Positions 46,074 through 55,972 of a stretch of DNA of 64,000 nt are shown here, in pieces. This stretch comes from Actinomyces viscosus (GTDB lineage Bacteria; Actinomycetota; Actinomycetes; Actinomycetales; Actinomycetaceae), in NCBI RefSeq assembly GCF_900637975.1, contig NZ_LR134477.1, positions 3,224,001 through 3,288,000 on the forward strand. The letters are read 5' to 3'. The notes below the pieces were generated by a model. It worked only from the letters and a program-made list of their open reading frames with translations. It had not been told where the DNA came from and did no database searches. Position 1 is the stretch's first letter; each line of letters begins with the position of its first letter. The position numbers were made by a program, and so were the translations under genes.

Positions 46074-47144
46074 TCAGCGCAGCACGTAGGCGGACATCCA
46101 GCGCCGCAGAGCGGAGAAGACCTGCTCGCGCACGGGCGGCTCGGACAGGGTGAGGTCGTGGACCCCGCCGGGGAACCGGGCGATGGTCACGAGCTTGCCG
46201 AGCATGACGGCGCGGCGGGCGGTGGCGTCGGCGTCGATGATCGTGTCCGCGTGCCTGGACTCCGGCATCCACGTCACCCCGAGCCGGGTGGTGGCCGCGC
46301 CCATCGACAGCACCGGGCAGCGGATGTCCAGGCCCTGGGCGACCCGGTTGTGCCCCTCCATGACGGCCTGCAGCCAGCCGACGCGTACGGGCGCGGAGGG
46401 CTTGATCGACCAGGCGGGGTTGATGTCCCAGCCGGTCACGTAGGGGTCGTCGGCCCAGGCCGGGTCGGGCAGCTCGCCGTCGCGCTCGGTATCCCAGCCG
46501 TCGGTGATGGAGAAAGCCCGGGCCGGGTCGACCCAGCCGTCGAGGATCGACATGCGCGGGTCGCGCAGCGCCAGGGTGCGCAGGACCGGTTCGCCGACCA
46601 GGTGCACGAGCTCGGAGCCCTGGAGCGAGAGCCAGGCGGAGTTGAGGATGAGGGCGCGCAGCGCCCCCGGGTGGCGGTCGGCCCACAGGGCGGCGACGAG
46701 CCCGCCGGTGGAGTGGCCGGACAGCACGACCTCGGTCTCCCAGCCCTGGTCGGCGCGGATGGCGGACAGGGCCAGGCCCAGGTCCTCGTCGTAGTCGGCC
46801 AGGGAGGTGCACCAGCCCAGCATCTGGCCCTCGCGCCAGGAGCGGCCGTAGCGGCGCAGGTCCAGGGCGTAGAAGGCCCCGCCCAGGCGGGAGATCTCGC
46901 GGGCCAGGTGGGTCTGGAAGAAGTAGTCGTTCCAGCCGTGCAGGTAGAGGTAGACGAAGCCGGGGGTGGTGGGGGTGCCCGGCAGGGCGCCCGGGTCCAG
47001 GGCGGGCAGGTGGCGCACCAGGGTGGCGACGGCGCCGTCGTCCTCGTCGTCGGGCAGCAGCTCCAGGGTGCGGGCCTCGAATCCCGGGCCCAGGAAGTCC
47101 GGCCCCCAGGCGCCCACCGGGGCGTGCTCGGTCGTCTCGTTCAC
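46074..47144 (-). CDS. Alpha/beta hydrolase (monoacylglycerol lipase/S33-like)
   Basis: 356 residues. Oxyanion region FVYLYLHGWNDYFFQ, nucleophile elbow LSGHSTGGLVA, later RFPGGVHDLTLSEPP supplying the catalytic His. The fold and GHSTGG resemble serine aminopeptidase S33/monoacylglycerol lipase proteins. It lies 43 bases downstream of metX in the same direction and may be cotranscribed, but the motifs do not point to methionine synthesis. Substrate unknown. Confidence 0.85.
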   Translation of the reverse strand: MNETTEHAPVGAWGPDFLGPGFEARTLELLPDDEDDGAVATLVRHLPALDPGALPGTPTTPGFVYLYLHGWNDYFFQTHLAREISRLGGAFYALDLRRYGRSWREGQMLGWCTSLADYDEDLGLALSAIRADQGWETEVVLSGHSTGGLVAALWADRHPGALRALILNSAWLSLQGSELVHLVGEPVLRTLALRDPRMSILDGWVDPARAFSITDGWDTERDGELPDPAWADDPYVTGWDINPAWSIKPSAPVRVGWLQAVMEGHNRVAQGLDIRCPVLSMGAATTRLGVTWMPESRHADTIIDADATARRAVMLGKLVTIARFPGGVHDLTLSEPPVREQVFSALRRWMSAYVLR

Positions 47145-47187
47145 GCTTCTATGATCCCACCGTCGTGTGTGAAGAAGATGTGGATCT

Positions 47188-48408
47188 CTAGGCGCCGGCC
47201 AGGAAGTCGCGCAGGATCGCGTCCATCTGCTCGGCCTCGATGAGGAAGCCGTCGTGCCCGTGCAGGGAGGTGATCGTCTCGCGCCGGGCGCCCGGGATGC
47301 CGCCGGCCAGCTCCTCGGCCTGGGCCGCCAGGAAGAGGCGGTCGGAGTCCACGTCCACCACGAGCGTGCGCGCCTGCACGCTGGCCAGCGCCGCCTCGAT
47401 GCCGCCGCGTCCGGTGCCGACGTCGTGCACCATCATCGAGTGGGTGACGATGAGGTAGGTGTTGGCGTCGAAGCGCGCCAGCAGCTTGCCGGCGTGGTAG
47501 TCCAGGTAGGACTCCACCTGGTAGCGCCCGCCCACGGCCGGGTCCTCCTCGCCCTGGTGGCGCCGCCCGAACCGCTCGTCCAGCTCGGCGGCGCTGCGGT
47601 AGGTGGTGTGCGCCAGCGCCCGCGCCAGCCCCAGCCCCCGCACCGGCCCCACCGAGTGGGAGTAGTAGTCGCCGTCGAAGAAGAAGGGGTCGGCCACGAT
47701 CGCCAGCTCCTGGAGGTGGCACCAGGCCAGCTGGTCGGCGGTGGTCGAGGCGCCCGTGGCCACCAGCGCCAGGTTGCGCACCCGCTGAGGGTGGGTGACC
47801 GCCCACTCGATCGCCCGGTGCCCGCCCAGCGAGGCCCCGATGACCAGGTGGAAGACCTCGATGCCCAGGGCGTCGGCCAGCCGGGCCTCGGCCTCGACGG
47901 CGTCGCGCGTGGTCAGCCACGGGAAGCGGGACCCCCAGGGCCGCCCGTCCGGCGCCGTCGACGACGGGCCCGTCGATCCCTGGCAGCCGCCCAGGATGTT
48001 GGCCGCCACGACGAAGTAGCGCTCGGTGTCGATGGCCCGCCCCGGCCCCACCAGGTCCGACCACCACCCCGGCGTCGGGTGCCCGGGCCCGGCCTCGCCG
48101 GTGACGTGGGAGTCGCCGGTCAGCGCGTGCAGCACGAGGACCGCGTTGTCACGCTGGGGGCTCAGCTGGCCCCAGGTCTCGAAGGCCAGGACCGTGTCCG
48201 GCAGGACCTCCCCGGACTCCAGGGGCAGGTCCCCGATCTCCAGGAATCGACGGCGTCCCGGCTCGTCTCCCGGCCGCCAGGCCCCGGTGGGGGAGCCGGC
48301 CTTGCGGTCGACGAGCTTGGAGGAGGCCGTTCCCACGCCGTAGGCGGCGGGTGCGGTGTCGTCGGCGGACGGGGCGGTCTGAGGGTGGGAGGGGGTGGGA
48401 TTGCTCAT
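47188..48408 (-). CDS. metX: Homoserine O-acetyltransferase MetX
   Basis: 406 residues. It activates homoserine, normally with acetyl-CoA, as the first step of methionine synthesis. Features: NILGGCQGSTGPSS (family signature), nucleophile elbow IGASLGGHRAIEWA, LIVTHSMMVHDVG and the C-terminal HGHDGFLIE with the catalytic His. The N-terminal ~35 residues are disordered. It lies downstream of metY in the same direction; together they allow direct sulfhydrylation. Confidence 0.95.
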   Translation of the reverse strand: MSNPTPSHPQTAPSADDTAPAAYGVGTASSKLVDRKAGSPTGAWRPGDEPGRRRFLEIGDLPLESGEVLPDTVLAFETWGQLSPQRDNAVLVLHALTGDSHVTGEAGPGHPTPGWWSDLVGPGRAIDTERYFVVAANILGGCQGSTGPSSTAPDGRPWGSRFPWLTTRDAVEAEARLADALGIEVFHLVIGASLGGHRAIEWAVTHPQRVRNLALVATGASTTADQLAWCHLQELAIVADPFFFDGDYYSHSVGPVRGLGLARALAHTTYRSAAELDERFGRRHQGEEDPAVGGRYQVESYLDYHAGKLLARFDANTYLIVTHSMMVHDVGTGRGGIEAALASVQARTLVVDVDSDRLFLAAQAEELAGGIPGARRETITSLHGHDGFLIEAEQMDAILRDFLAGA

Positions 48409-48469
48409 GACAGGCTGCCTCTGGTCGCGATCATCGGGAAACGAGTGGAAGAAGGATCGACGCCGCCTC

Positions 48470-48537
48470 GCGGACGCTCCATAGGGCTCCGGGGCTGACC
48501 CTCCAGGGGCCGTCCGCGGGCCTTAAGGTGCGTCCGC
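48470..48537. repeat. Family-B 68-bp palindromic element, copy 3
   Basis: Left end GCGGACGCTCC (one mismatch to consensus), right end GGTGCGTCCGC, 68 bp, in the metY-metX gap; its transcript hairpin could attenuate metX expression. Confidence 0.82.
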
Positions 48538-48552
48538 GCGCTCACGGCGGCT

Positions 48553-49998
48553 TCAGGCTCCGGCTGCCCCGGTTGCACCGACGGCGCGCGCTGCCGCCAG
48601 GCCCCGCTCGAGGTCGGCCAGGATGTCGTCGATGTGCTCAATCCCCACGCTCAGGCGCACGGTCCCGGCGCTGATGCCGGCCGCGGCCAGCCCGGCGTCG
48701 TCGAGCTGGGAGTGGGTGGTGGTGGCCGGGTGGACCGCCAGGGAGCGCACGTCGCCGATGTTCGCCAGGTTGGAGAACAGCCCGAGCGCGTCGATGAAGG
48801 CCGCCCCCGCCTCGCGCCCGCCGGCCAGGTCGAAGGTGACGATCGATCCGGCCCCGCGCGGGCAGTACTTGCGGTGCAGCTCGTAGTAGGGGCTGGAGGT
48901 CAGGCCCGAGTAGCGCACGGCGGCGACGTCGTCGCGCCCCTCCAGCCAGGTGGCCACCGCCAGGGCGTTGTCCACGTGGCGCTCCATGCGCAGCGAGAGC
49001 GTCTCGATGCCCTGGGCGATGAGGAAGGCCGAGTGCGGCGCCAGCGGGAAGCCGAGGTCGCGCTGGCCCTCGGCACGCGCCTTGAGGATGAAGGCCAGGT
49101 TCGCGCCCAACGGGCTGCCCACCCCCAGGTCCCGGGCGTAGACCAGGCCGTGGTAGGACTCGTCGGGCGTGTTGAAGGTGGGGAAGCGCTCGGGCTGGGC
49201 GGCGAAGTCGAAGCCGCCGGAGTCCACGATCACCCCGGCCACACTGGAGCCGTGCCCGCCCAGGAACTTCGTCGCCGAGGCCACCACGATGTCCGCGCCC
49301 CACTCGATGGGGCGGGTCAGGAACGGCGAGGCCACCGTGTTGTCCACGACCAGCGGGATGCCCAGCTCGTGGGCGGTGGCCGCGACCGCCTCGATGTCGA
49401 GGATGTCGCCGCGCGGGTTGGGGATGGTCTCCCCGTAGAAGGCGATGGTGCGCTCGTCGGCCAGCGCCGCCCAGGCCGCCGGGTCGCCCGGGTCGTCCAC
49501 GAACCGGGTCTCGAAGCCCAGCCGCGGCAGGGTGTGGGTGAGCAGGTTCGTGGTGCCGCCGTACAGCGAGGGGGAGGCCACGATGTTGTCGCCGGCCCGC
49601 CCCAGCGTCAGGAAGGTGAGGGTCTCGGCCGCCTGGCCCGACGCCGTCAGCAGCGCCCCGACGCCGCCCTCCAGGGCCGCGATCCGCTGCTCGACGATGT
49701 CGTTGGTGGGGTTGGTCAGGCGCGAGTAGATGGGACCCAGATCCGTCAGGGCGAAGCGGGCGGCCGCCTGCTCGGCCGACTCGAAGACGTAGGAGGTGGT
49801 CTGGTAGATCGGGATGGCTCGCGCGTGGGTCGGCTCGGCCAGCGGGTCGTGCCCGGCCTGGACCTGCTTGGTCTCGAAGCGCCACCCCGCCGGATTGGTG
49901 GGGGAGGGGACCGGGGGCTGGGCCAGTTTCCGGGAGGCGGCCCCGTCAGTGGCCCGGTCGGTGGCCTGCTCGGGGGCGGAGGGGTGCTGGTCGGTCAT
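48553..49998 (-). CDS. metY: O-acetylhomoserine sulfhydrylase MetY
   Basis: 481 residues from the ATG at 49998 (AAGGAG five bases upstream); the frame extends 61 codons further but that part is Arg-rich and unlike the family. Cys/Met-metabolism PLP fold: PIYQTTSYVFES, TASGQAAETLTFL, PLP lysine in VVASATKFLGGHGS, YCPRGAGSIVTFDLAGG. It makes homocysteine from O-acetylhomoserine and sulfide. First gene of the metY-metX set. Confidence 0.95.
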   Translation of the reverse strand: MTDQHPSAPEQATDRATDGAASRKLAQPPVPSPTNPAGWRFETKQVQAGHDPLAEPTHARAIPIYQTTSYVFESAEQAAARFALTDLGPIYSRLTNPTNDIVEQRIAALEGGVGALLTASGQAAETLTFLTLGRAGDNIVASPSLYGGTTNLLTHTLPRLGFETRFVDDPGDPAAWAALADERTIAFYGETIPNPRGDILDIEAVAATAHELGIPLVVDNTVASPFLTRPIEWGADIVVASATKFLGGHGSSVAGVIVDSGGFDFAAQPERFPTFNTPDESYHGLVYARDLGVGSPLGANLAFILKARAEGQRDLGFPLAPHSAFLIAQGIETLSLRMERHVDNALAVATWLEGRDDVAAVRYSGLTSSPYYELHRKYCPRGAGSIVTFDLAGGREAGAAFIDALGLFSNLANIGDVRSLAVHPATTTHSQLDDAGLAAAGISAGTVRLSVGIEHIDDILADLERGLAAARAVGATGAAGA

Positions 49999-50594
49999 GA
50001 GGACTCCTTGGTGGTTCCTGGTGACCGGCGGCGATGTCAGTGCCACGGGCGGTGCCCGCGCCGCGCCGTTGCTTCCGGCGCGCTTGCGAGTGGTGCTGCC
50101 CGGCGCCCGCTGCGCCCGGCGACGAGGCCGGTGGACGCAGTCGGTGGCGAGATGTCGTGGCGCTTGGTCGTCCGCCGTCACCGTTTCTGCAGTGTCTGCG
50201 ATGGGTGTGAGTGAGGGCGGGGACGCGCACGTGGGCCGACGGCGGCGTGCGCGTCAGCTGCGCATTCGCCCCGTGGCGGGGGCGTCCGGCCGGAGGGCCT
50301 CAGGACGACGGAACATGCTCCGACTTTAGCGGTTTCCTCCGCGCCCGGTCCAAACGTGTGTCCACGATGCGGGGGCGGGCCGGGGCCTCCCCGGTGCTCA
50401 GGAGGTCCAGCCCGGGGGCTCGGGACCGTCGTCGGCCCCCGCTTTCGGCTCCGTGCCGACGCCTCGGCAACCCCGGCTCAAAACCGCCTCTGACCTGCAC
50501 GAACGGTTGGTTGTGCCAGATGTCATACCGGTCACGGTCGCATGACGGACGTCGAGAGCCTTGTCATCACAAGCAAGACCCCTGAACTACAGGG
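49999..50594. other. Non-coding stretch upstream of metY and the NlpC/P60 gene
   Basis: The divergent promoter region (about 820 bases in all) of metY and the peptidase gene. No convincing coding frame. I looked for S-box, SAM-IV and ydaO-type riboswitch cores and did not recognise them. Several GC-rich hairpins are possible but none stands out. Confidence 0.4.
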
Positions 50595-50622
50595 GTGTAA
50601 GTTACGATTGTGAATAGTGTGA
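50595..50622 (+). promoter_or_regulatory. GTTACGAT-containing promoter region of the NlpC/P60 gene
   Basis: GTTACGAT at 50601, then TGTGAA and TGTGAAC ten bases apart. The same GTTACGAT octamer stands before the LPVTG gene (56676). MtrA-like GTTAC control of wall-hydrolase genes is a possibility. Confidence 0.35.
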
Positions 50623-50816
50623 ACTCTGTTTTCTGTTGAGACTGAAGCGACTAGTGTGGTTGCGTCACATCCGGGCCGACGCACCCGCCGTCCTCGTCCC
50701 CTCCTCCGTCCCGCGCCCCCGTGATCTCGCGGAACGGATCCCGACGGTTGGGCCGACGTCGGTCCCCGGGTGAGGCGACATCCTCACGTTCAGCCCCATC
50801 ACGACGGAGAACCCCT

Positions 50817-52223
50817 GTGAGCCCGATCCCCCAGAGACGACACGGACACGGTGTCGTCGCCACCGCAGTCGTGGCACTGGCCTGCACCCTGGCGCCGTCG
50901 GCGCTCGCCGACCCGGTCGATCAGAACGACATCGACCGATCCAAGGCCTCGGAGCGCTCGACCTCCACCTCCATCGCCTCCCTGGAGGCCCAGCTCGCCC
51001 AGCAGAGCACCACCCTGGAGCAGGCCCAGGTCAAGGCGCAGGTGGCCAACGAGGACTACCTGACCGCCGTCGACGACCTCAACACGGCCACCACCGACGC
51101 CCAGACCGCCCAGGCCAACGCCGACAACGCCGCCTCCAGCACCGCGGCCGCCCGCTCGGAGCTGGGCTCGATCGTCGTGCAGACCTACCAGGAGAGCGGC
51201 AACCCGCTCGACCCGCTCACCCCGTACCTCACCAGCGAGTCGCTGGCCGACCTGGCCGACGCCGACGTCGCCCTGGCCCGCGCCGGCGAGAACAACAACG
51301 CCAAGGTCCAGAACGTCGAGGCCCTCCAGTCGGTGGCCACGAGCATGCAGGCCATCGCCGACCAGAAGGTCAAGGACAAGGAGAGCGCCAAGACCTCCGC
51401 CGAGACCGCCAAGTCCGACGCCGAGACCGCCGCCCGCGACGCCCAGAGCGCCGTCTCCACTACCCAGACCAACCGCCAGAACCTCATCACCCAGCTGGCC
51501 GCCCAGCGCAACACCACCGTCGAGCTGGAGACGCAGTACCAGAACCAGGTCGAGGCCGAGCGCAAGGCCCGTGAGGAGGCCGCCGCCCAGGCCGCGGCCA
51601 AGGAGGCCTCGGAGAAGGCCGCCGCCGACCTCGCCCAGAGGCAGGCCGAGCAGGCCGCAGCCCAGCCCCAGGAGACGGCCCCCGCCCCCCAGGAGACGGC
51701 CCCCGCCCCCCAGGAGCAGGCGACCGAGCCCGAGCCCGCCTACCAGGCCCCGGCCCAGGACCCCGCCACCACCTCCCAGCCCGAGACCTCCGACGACGAG
51801 GACCGCGCTCCCGCGCCCGCCCCGGCCGCTGAGCCCGAGCCCGCCCCGTCGTACTCCGGCAACGCCGCCTCCATCGCCATCAGCACGGCCATGAGCTACC
51901 TCGGCACGCCCTACGTGTGGGCCGGGGAGTCGGCGTCGGGCCTGGACTGCTCCGGGCTGACGATGGTCTCCTACGAGGCCGCCGGGGTGTACCTCACCCA
52001 CTCCTCGCGCGTGCAGTACGGGCAGGGCACCCACGTCCCGCTCGACGCCGCCCAGCCCGGTGACCTGGTCTTCTGGTCCTCCGACGGCAGCCAGTCCGGC
52101 ATCTATCACGTGGCCATCTACCTGGGTGACGACACGATGATCGAGGCGCCGACCTTCGGCATGACCGTGCGCGTGACCTCCATGCGCTACTCCGGCGTCA
52201 TGCCCTACGCGGTGCGTCTCTAA
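50817..52223 (+). CDS. Secreted NlpC/P60 peptidoglycan peptidase with coiled coil
   Basis: 468 residues from GTG 50817 (GGAGA six bases upstream); an earlier in-frame ATG would bury the signal peptide (HGVVATAVVALACTLAPSALA). Residues ~35-270 are a long Ala/Gln/Glu-rich coiled coil as in RipA/PcsB-like proteins; then a Pro/Glu-rich linker with repeats of APAPQET. The C-terminal NlpC/P60 domain has Cys about 377 (GLDCSGLTM), His about 431 (YHVAIYLGD) and IEAPTFG. It cleaves gamma-D-Glu-containing stem peptides, typically at cell separation. Confidence 0.93.
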   Translation: MSPIPQRRHGHGVVATAVVALACTLAPSALADPVDQNDIDRSKASERSTSTSIASLEAQLAQQSTTLEQAQVKAQVANEDYLTAVDDLNTATTDAQTAQANADNAASSTAAARSELGSIVVQTYQESGNPLDPLTPYLTSESLADLADADVALARAGENNNAKVQNVEALQSVATSMQAIADQKVKDKESAKTSAETAKSDAETAARDAQSAVSTTQTNRQNLITQLAAQRNTTVELETQYQNQVEAERKAREEAAAQAAAKEASEKAAADLAQRQAEQAAAQPQETAPAPQETAPAPQEQATEPEPAYQAPAQDPATTSQPETSDDEDRAPAPAPAAEPEPAPSYSGNAASIAISTAMSYLGTPYVWAGESASGLDCSGLTMVSYEAAGVYLTHSSRVQYGQGTHVPLDAAQPGDLVFWSSDGSQSGIYHVAIYLGDDTMIEAPTFGMTVRVTSMRYSGVMPYAVRL

Positions 52224-52274
52224 ACACTCTCAGCGGCAGCCCTCTCGCCGCGAGGTGACCCGCCGGGACGCTGA

Positions 52275-52306
52275 GCCGCCCCACCCCTGAGCAGGGGTGG
52301 GGCGGC
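52275..52306. terminator. Hairpin between convergent NlpC/P60 and ppa genes
   Basis: A 15-bp perfect stem (52275-52289 with 52292-52306) around AG. GCATATGTGC occurs just after it and again at about 52378. Confidence 0.75.
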
Positions 52307-52420
52307 ATATGTGCTCGAAGGCGTGGCGGGTCTGGCGGGAGCGGCGCGAGGAACGAGCGGCGCGGATGGTAGCCGAGAGCATATGTGCCGCCCTGCCCCG
52401 CCCAGTCCGGGCGGCTCGCG

Positions 52421-52921
52421 TCAGTGGCCCTCGCGAGCGATGCGGTCGGCCTCGCGCTGGAAGGACTGGCGGATCTCCTCCTCGGCCTCCTCGCGGCCCA
52501 CCCAGTGGGCGCCCTCGACCGACTTGCCGGGCTCGAGGTCCTTGTAGACCTCGAAGAAGTGCTGGATCTCCAGGCGGTGGAACTCCGAGACGTCCTCGAT
52601 GTCGGTGCGCCAGGAGGCGCGCTGGTCGGCGCTGGGCACGCACAGGACCTTGTCGTCGCCGCCCTTCTCGTCGCGCATGCGGAACATGCCCAGCGCGCGG
52701 CAGCGGATGACGCAGCCGGGGAAGGTCGGCTCCTCCAGCAGGACCAGGGCGTCCAGCGGGTCGCCGTCCTCGCCGAGCGTCTCGTCGATGAAGCCGTAGT
52801 CGTCGGGGTAGCGCGTGGAGGTGAAGAGCATGCGGTCCAGGCGGATCCGGCCGGTCTCGTGGTCGATCTCGTACTTGTTGCGGTTGCCCTTGGGGATCTC
52901 AATCGTGACGTCGAACTCCAC
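52421..52921 (-). CDS. ppa: Inorganic pyrophosphatase
   Basis: 166 residues, family I length. Hydrolyses pyrophosphate to phosphate. GTG start with AAGGAGG upstream. Motifs: [34 protein letters not shown] (metal-binding Asp cluster), and [12 protein letters not shown] near the end. Convergent with the NlpC/P60 gene and divergent from dacB. Confidence 0.96.
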   Translation of the reverse strand: MEFDVTIEIPKGNRNKYEIDHETGRIRLDRMLFTSTRYPDDYGFIDETLGEDGDPLDALVLLEEPTFPGCVIRCRALGMFRMRDEKGGDDKVLCVPSADQRASWRTDIEDVSEFHRLEIQHFFEVYKDLEPGKSVEGAHWVGREEAEEEIRQSFQREADRIAREGH

Positions 52922-53156
52922 GGGGAGCCTCCTTCGCTCGTGTCTTCAGCTCGTTGGGCGCTGGAACGGTGCCTGGCGGTCGGCGTCGATCCGGCGGGGC
53001 GGGTATTGATGGCACTAGTGTGGCGCACGACAGCGCCCGAGGTCAGCAAACGCGTACTCTGCACGTCGGTGCACCGGCGGGGACGACCTCCCGGGCGCCC
53101 CACCCACCTGATATACAGGCCATCCCAGCCTGTCAACAACCCAGTCCGGAGGACGT

Positions 53157-54548
53157 ATGCGCAAGGTCCAGACCGCGGCCCTGACGGCGGCGAGCCTGCT
53201 GGTTTTCGGCGGCTACTACAGCCTGGGCGATGCTCTCGACCTGGTACCTGGCCCGGTGACGGTGGCCTACGCCGACGTCGCCCCCCAGCCCTTCCCGACG
53301 CCGGCCGGCCCCAGCGCCAAGACCACGGCCCCCTCCGGCCTGGAGTCGGGGGCGCCCACGCCCTCGAAGGCGGCACTGAGCTCCTACGTCCAGGCGGTCG
53401 CCTCCGATGCCGCCCTGACCGGCGGGAGCGTGACCGCCTCGGTCGTCGACGTCGCCACCGGCGAGGAGCTGCTGGACCAGTCGGCGGCCACCGGGGTGAC
53501 GCCGGCCTCCACCAACAAGGTGCTCACCGCCTGGGCGGCCCTGTCCTCCATGGGGCCGGGCCACACGCTCCAGACCAAGGCCGTCCTGGACGGCCAGACC
53601 GTCACCCTCGTGGGCGGCGGCGACGTCCTGCTGGCCGAGGACGCCGGTGACCCGACCGCCACGGCCGGCCACGCGGGCCTGGGCGACCTCGCCCGCGCCA
53701 CCGCCGAGCAGCTCAAGGCCCAGGGGACGACGTCGGTCTCCCTGCGCCTGGACGACACCCTGTTCACCGGCGCCCAGTGGAACGACGGCTGGGAGTCCGG
53801 CAACGAGCAGTACGTGGCCAAGATCCAGCCGATCATGGTGGACGTCTCGGCCACCCAGAACCAGGGCTACCCGGCCGACCCAGCGATGGAGGCCGCCCAG
53901 GCCTTCGCCCGGCACCTGAGCGAGGCCGGCATCACGGTCGACGGCGACGCGTCCCGCGCGGCCGCGCCCAGCAGCGCCCGGGAGCTGGCCTCGGTCTCCT
54001 CCGCCCCGCTGTCCGACATCCTGGCCCTGTCGCTCAAGACCTCCGACAACACGATGACCGAGGTCGAGGGGCGGCTCGTGGCCGTCCAGGCCAAGGAGAC
54101 CGCCGACTTCGCCGGGGCCTCCAAGGCCGTGACCGCCCAGCTGCGCAAGGACGGCTTCGACACCTCCGGGCTGACCCTCCTGGACTCCTCCGGGCTGGCC
54201 AAGGGCAACAAGGTGCCCGCCAGGCTGCTGACCCAGATCCTGGCCAGGTCCGCCGGTGACGAGGGCGGCTCGACCGGGCGCACCCTCATCGCGGGCCTGC
54301 CCGTCGCCGCCCTGGACGGCACCCTGGGCAACCGCCTGCTGGGCACCTCCGCCGCCGGAACCGTGCGCGCCAAGACCGGGTCGCTGGAGCAGACCTCCTC
54401 GCTCGCCGGCGTCGTCACGACCGCCGACGGGCGGCTGCTGGCCTTCTCGATCCTGGCCAACGGTTTCCCCGCCAACGGCAGCTCGGCGGCCGGCGCCGCC
54501 ATCGACAACCACTTCGTGGCGCCCCTGGCCTCCTGCGGCTGCTCGTGA
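53157..54548 (+). CDS. dacB: D-alanyl-D-alanine carboxypeptidase/endopeptidase (PBP4 family)
   Basis: 463 residues, CGGAGGAC before the ATG. An N-terminal hydrophobic segment (LTAASLLVFGGYYSL) exports it. Active-site motifs are STNK (SxxK, in TPASTNKVLTAWA), SDN (KTSDNTMTEVEGR) and KTG (RAKTGSLEQTSSLAG), as in PBP4/DacB. It trims peptidoglycan stem peptides. Start of the dacB, metalloprotease, hpt, ftsH, folE series. Confidence 0.93.
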   Translation: MRKVQTAALTAASLLVFGGYYSLGDALDLVPGPVTVAYADVAPQPFPTPAGPSAKTTAPSGLESGAPTPSKAALSSYVQAVASDAALTGGSVTASVVDVATGEELLDQSAATGVTPASTNKVLTAWAALSSMGPGHTLQTKAVLDGQTVTLVGGGDVLLAEDAGDPTATAGHAGLGDLARATAEQLKAQGTTSVSLRLDDTLFTGAQWNDGWESGNEQYVAKIQPIMVDVSATQNQGYPADPAMEAAQAFARHLSEAGITVDGDASRAAAPSSARELASVSSAPLSDILALSLKTSDNTMTEVEGRLVAVQAKETADFAGASKAVTAQLRKDGFDTSGLTLLDSSGLAKGNKVPARLLTQILARSAGDEGGSTGRTLIAGLPVAALDGTLGNRLLGTSAAGTVRAKTGSLEQTSSLAGVVTTADGRLLAFSILANGFPANGSSAAGAAIDNHFVAPLASCGCS

Positions 54549-54662
54549 GAACCCACGTGATGCCGGTGGACCGGTAGGCCGGTAGGGTCCGTCCAGTAGG
54601 TTCCCTGAAGGGCGCGGGCCCGGTGACGTCAGTGACTTCAGTGAGAATTCGGTGAGAAAGGC

Positions 54663-55859
54663 GTGGCGGTGACAACCAACGGCACAGCAGCGGGGCTGGT
54701 CGACTGGCGGACGGTGGAGCGCCTGACCGCGCTCATCCCGGCCGGCCCCAGTGCCTCGCACTCCACGCGCGCCAGCTCCGTGGCGGTCCTGCGCCGCTCC
54801 GCCCAGGAGGCGCCGGCCTGGGTCGCCAGGATCACCGGTCTGCACCGGGCGGCCCAGCAGGTCGCGGACTCAACGCGGGTGAGCGTGGTCGACCGGGCCG
54901 GCCTGGTGCGCGCCTCCACCCGGGCGCTGCGCGACCTCATGGGGCAGGTGCCCGCCCCGCGGGCCTCGGAGGCGGTCCGGCTCGTCGGGGCCGCCGAGGT
55001 GGCCGGGGCGATGAGCCTGCTGGCCACCCGGCTCCTGGGGCAGGTGGTGCCCCCAGCCCCGACCGCCCCGAGCGGTGCCGACGACGGCGAGCCCGGAGCC
55101 GGGCGGTCCGGAGACGAGGAGGGCGAGGGCGAGGCGTCCGGCGTCGTCGGCCGGGCGGCCCCGGGGGCTCCGCACCTCCTGCTCGTGGCTCCCAACGTGC
55201 TGGCGATGCGCCGCCAGATGGACCTGGACATGCTCGACCTGCCCGCCTGGGTCTGCCTGCACGAGGTGACGCACGCCGTCCAGCTCACGGCCGCCCCCTG
55301 GCTCGGCCCCTACCTGACCGACTCCATGCGCACGGTCATCGGCGACGTCGTCGAGGCCGTCTACGGCGGCTCCGGCGGTGCTGCGGGGGCGAGCACGGGG
55401 CAGCGGGCGCCTCGGTCGCGGCGGGGCGGCGCGGTGCGTATCGCGGCGCGCGCCGGTCGGGGACGCGTGCTGGAGGGACTGACGAACTTCAGGGATCGCT
55501 CGGAGGTCGCCTCCCTGGCGGCTGCGCTGACTTTTCTGGAGGGGCACGCCGAGGTCGTCCTGGACGACGTGCGGCCCAACCGGATGCCCTCGGTGCACCG
55601 GCTGCGGGCGGTGCTGTCGCGCTCTCGCGCGGTTGACGGCGGCATCGGTCCCGGGCCGGGCCTGGGGGCGCTCCTGCTGCGCCGGCTCATGGGGCTGGAG
55701 GCCAAGGAGGCCCAGTACGCCGACGGTGCCGCCTTCGTGCGCAGCGTCGTGGCGCGCATCGGGCAGGAGGGGCTCAACGTCGTGTGGACCGACCCCGCGC
55801 TGCTGCCCACCCCGGCCGAGATCGCCCGTCCCGACGTGTGGGTGCGCCGCGTGAGCTGA
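54663..55859 (+). CDS. Zinc-dependent metalloprotease (DUF2342 family)
   Basis: 398 residues. The zinc motif is HEVTHAVQ (about residue 200) after MDLDMLDLPAWVCL; family segments VAGAMSLLATRLLGQV and FLEGHAEVVLDDV are present. Often annotated as an F420-biosynthesis-associated protein, but no F420 gene is nearby. An acidic insert (about residues 138-160) is low complexity. In relatives tilS follows this gene; here hpt follows directly. Confidence 0.85.
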   Translation: MAVTTNGTAAGLVDWRTVERLTALIPAGPSASHSTRASSVAVLRRSAQEAPAWVARITGLHRAAQQVADSTRVSVVDRAGLVRASTRALRDLMGQVPAPRASEAVRLVGAAEVAGAMSLLATRLLGQVVPPAPTAPSGADDGEPGAGRSGDEEGEGEASGVVGRAAPGAPHLLLVAPNVLAMRRQMDLDMLDLPAWVCLHEVTHAVQLTAAPWLGPYLTDSMRTVIGDVVEAVYGGSGGAAGASTGQRAPRSRRGGAVRIAARAGRGRVLEGLTNFRDRSEVASLAAALTFLEGHAEVVLDDVRPNRMPSVHRLRAVLSRSRAVDGGIGPGPGLGALLLRRLMGLEAKEAQYADGAAFVRSVVARIGQEGLNVVWTDPALLPTPAEIARPDVWVRRVS

Positions 55860-55972
55860 AGTGCCAGGTCGGGCCCGGTGTGGCAGGCTTATGGCGTCGA
55901 CGCGGACCGGTGGCCTCCCCGGGCCCCGGTGGCACCGCGAAGCCATGACGACGCATGAGGAAGGCAGGGCGG

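Noticed and set aside
49999..50181. 61-codon upstream extension of metY
   Set aside because: Arg-rich and unlike the family, while a good ribosome site precedes the ATG at 49998.
49999..50330. SAM riboswitch upstream of metY
   Set aside because: I looked for S-box and SAM-IV core sequences on the minus strand and could not align them; a covariance search would be needed.
50340..50816. c-di-AMP (ydaO-type) riboswitch upstream of the NlpC/P60 gene
   Set aside because: The gene type makes it plausible in actinobacteria, but the conserved ydaO core is not visible.
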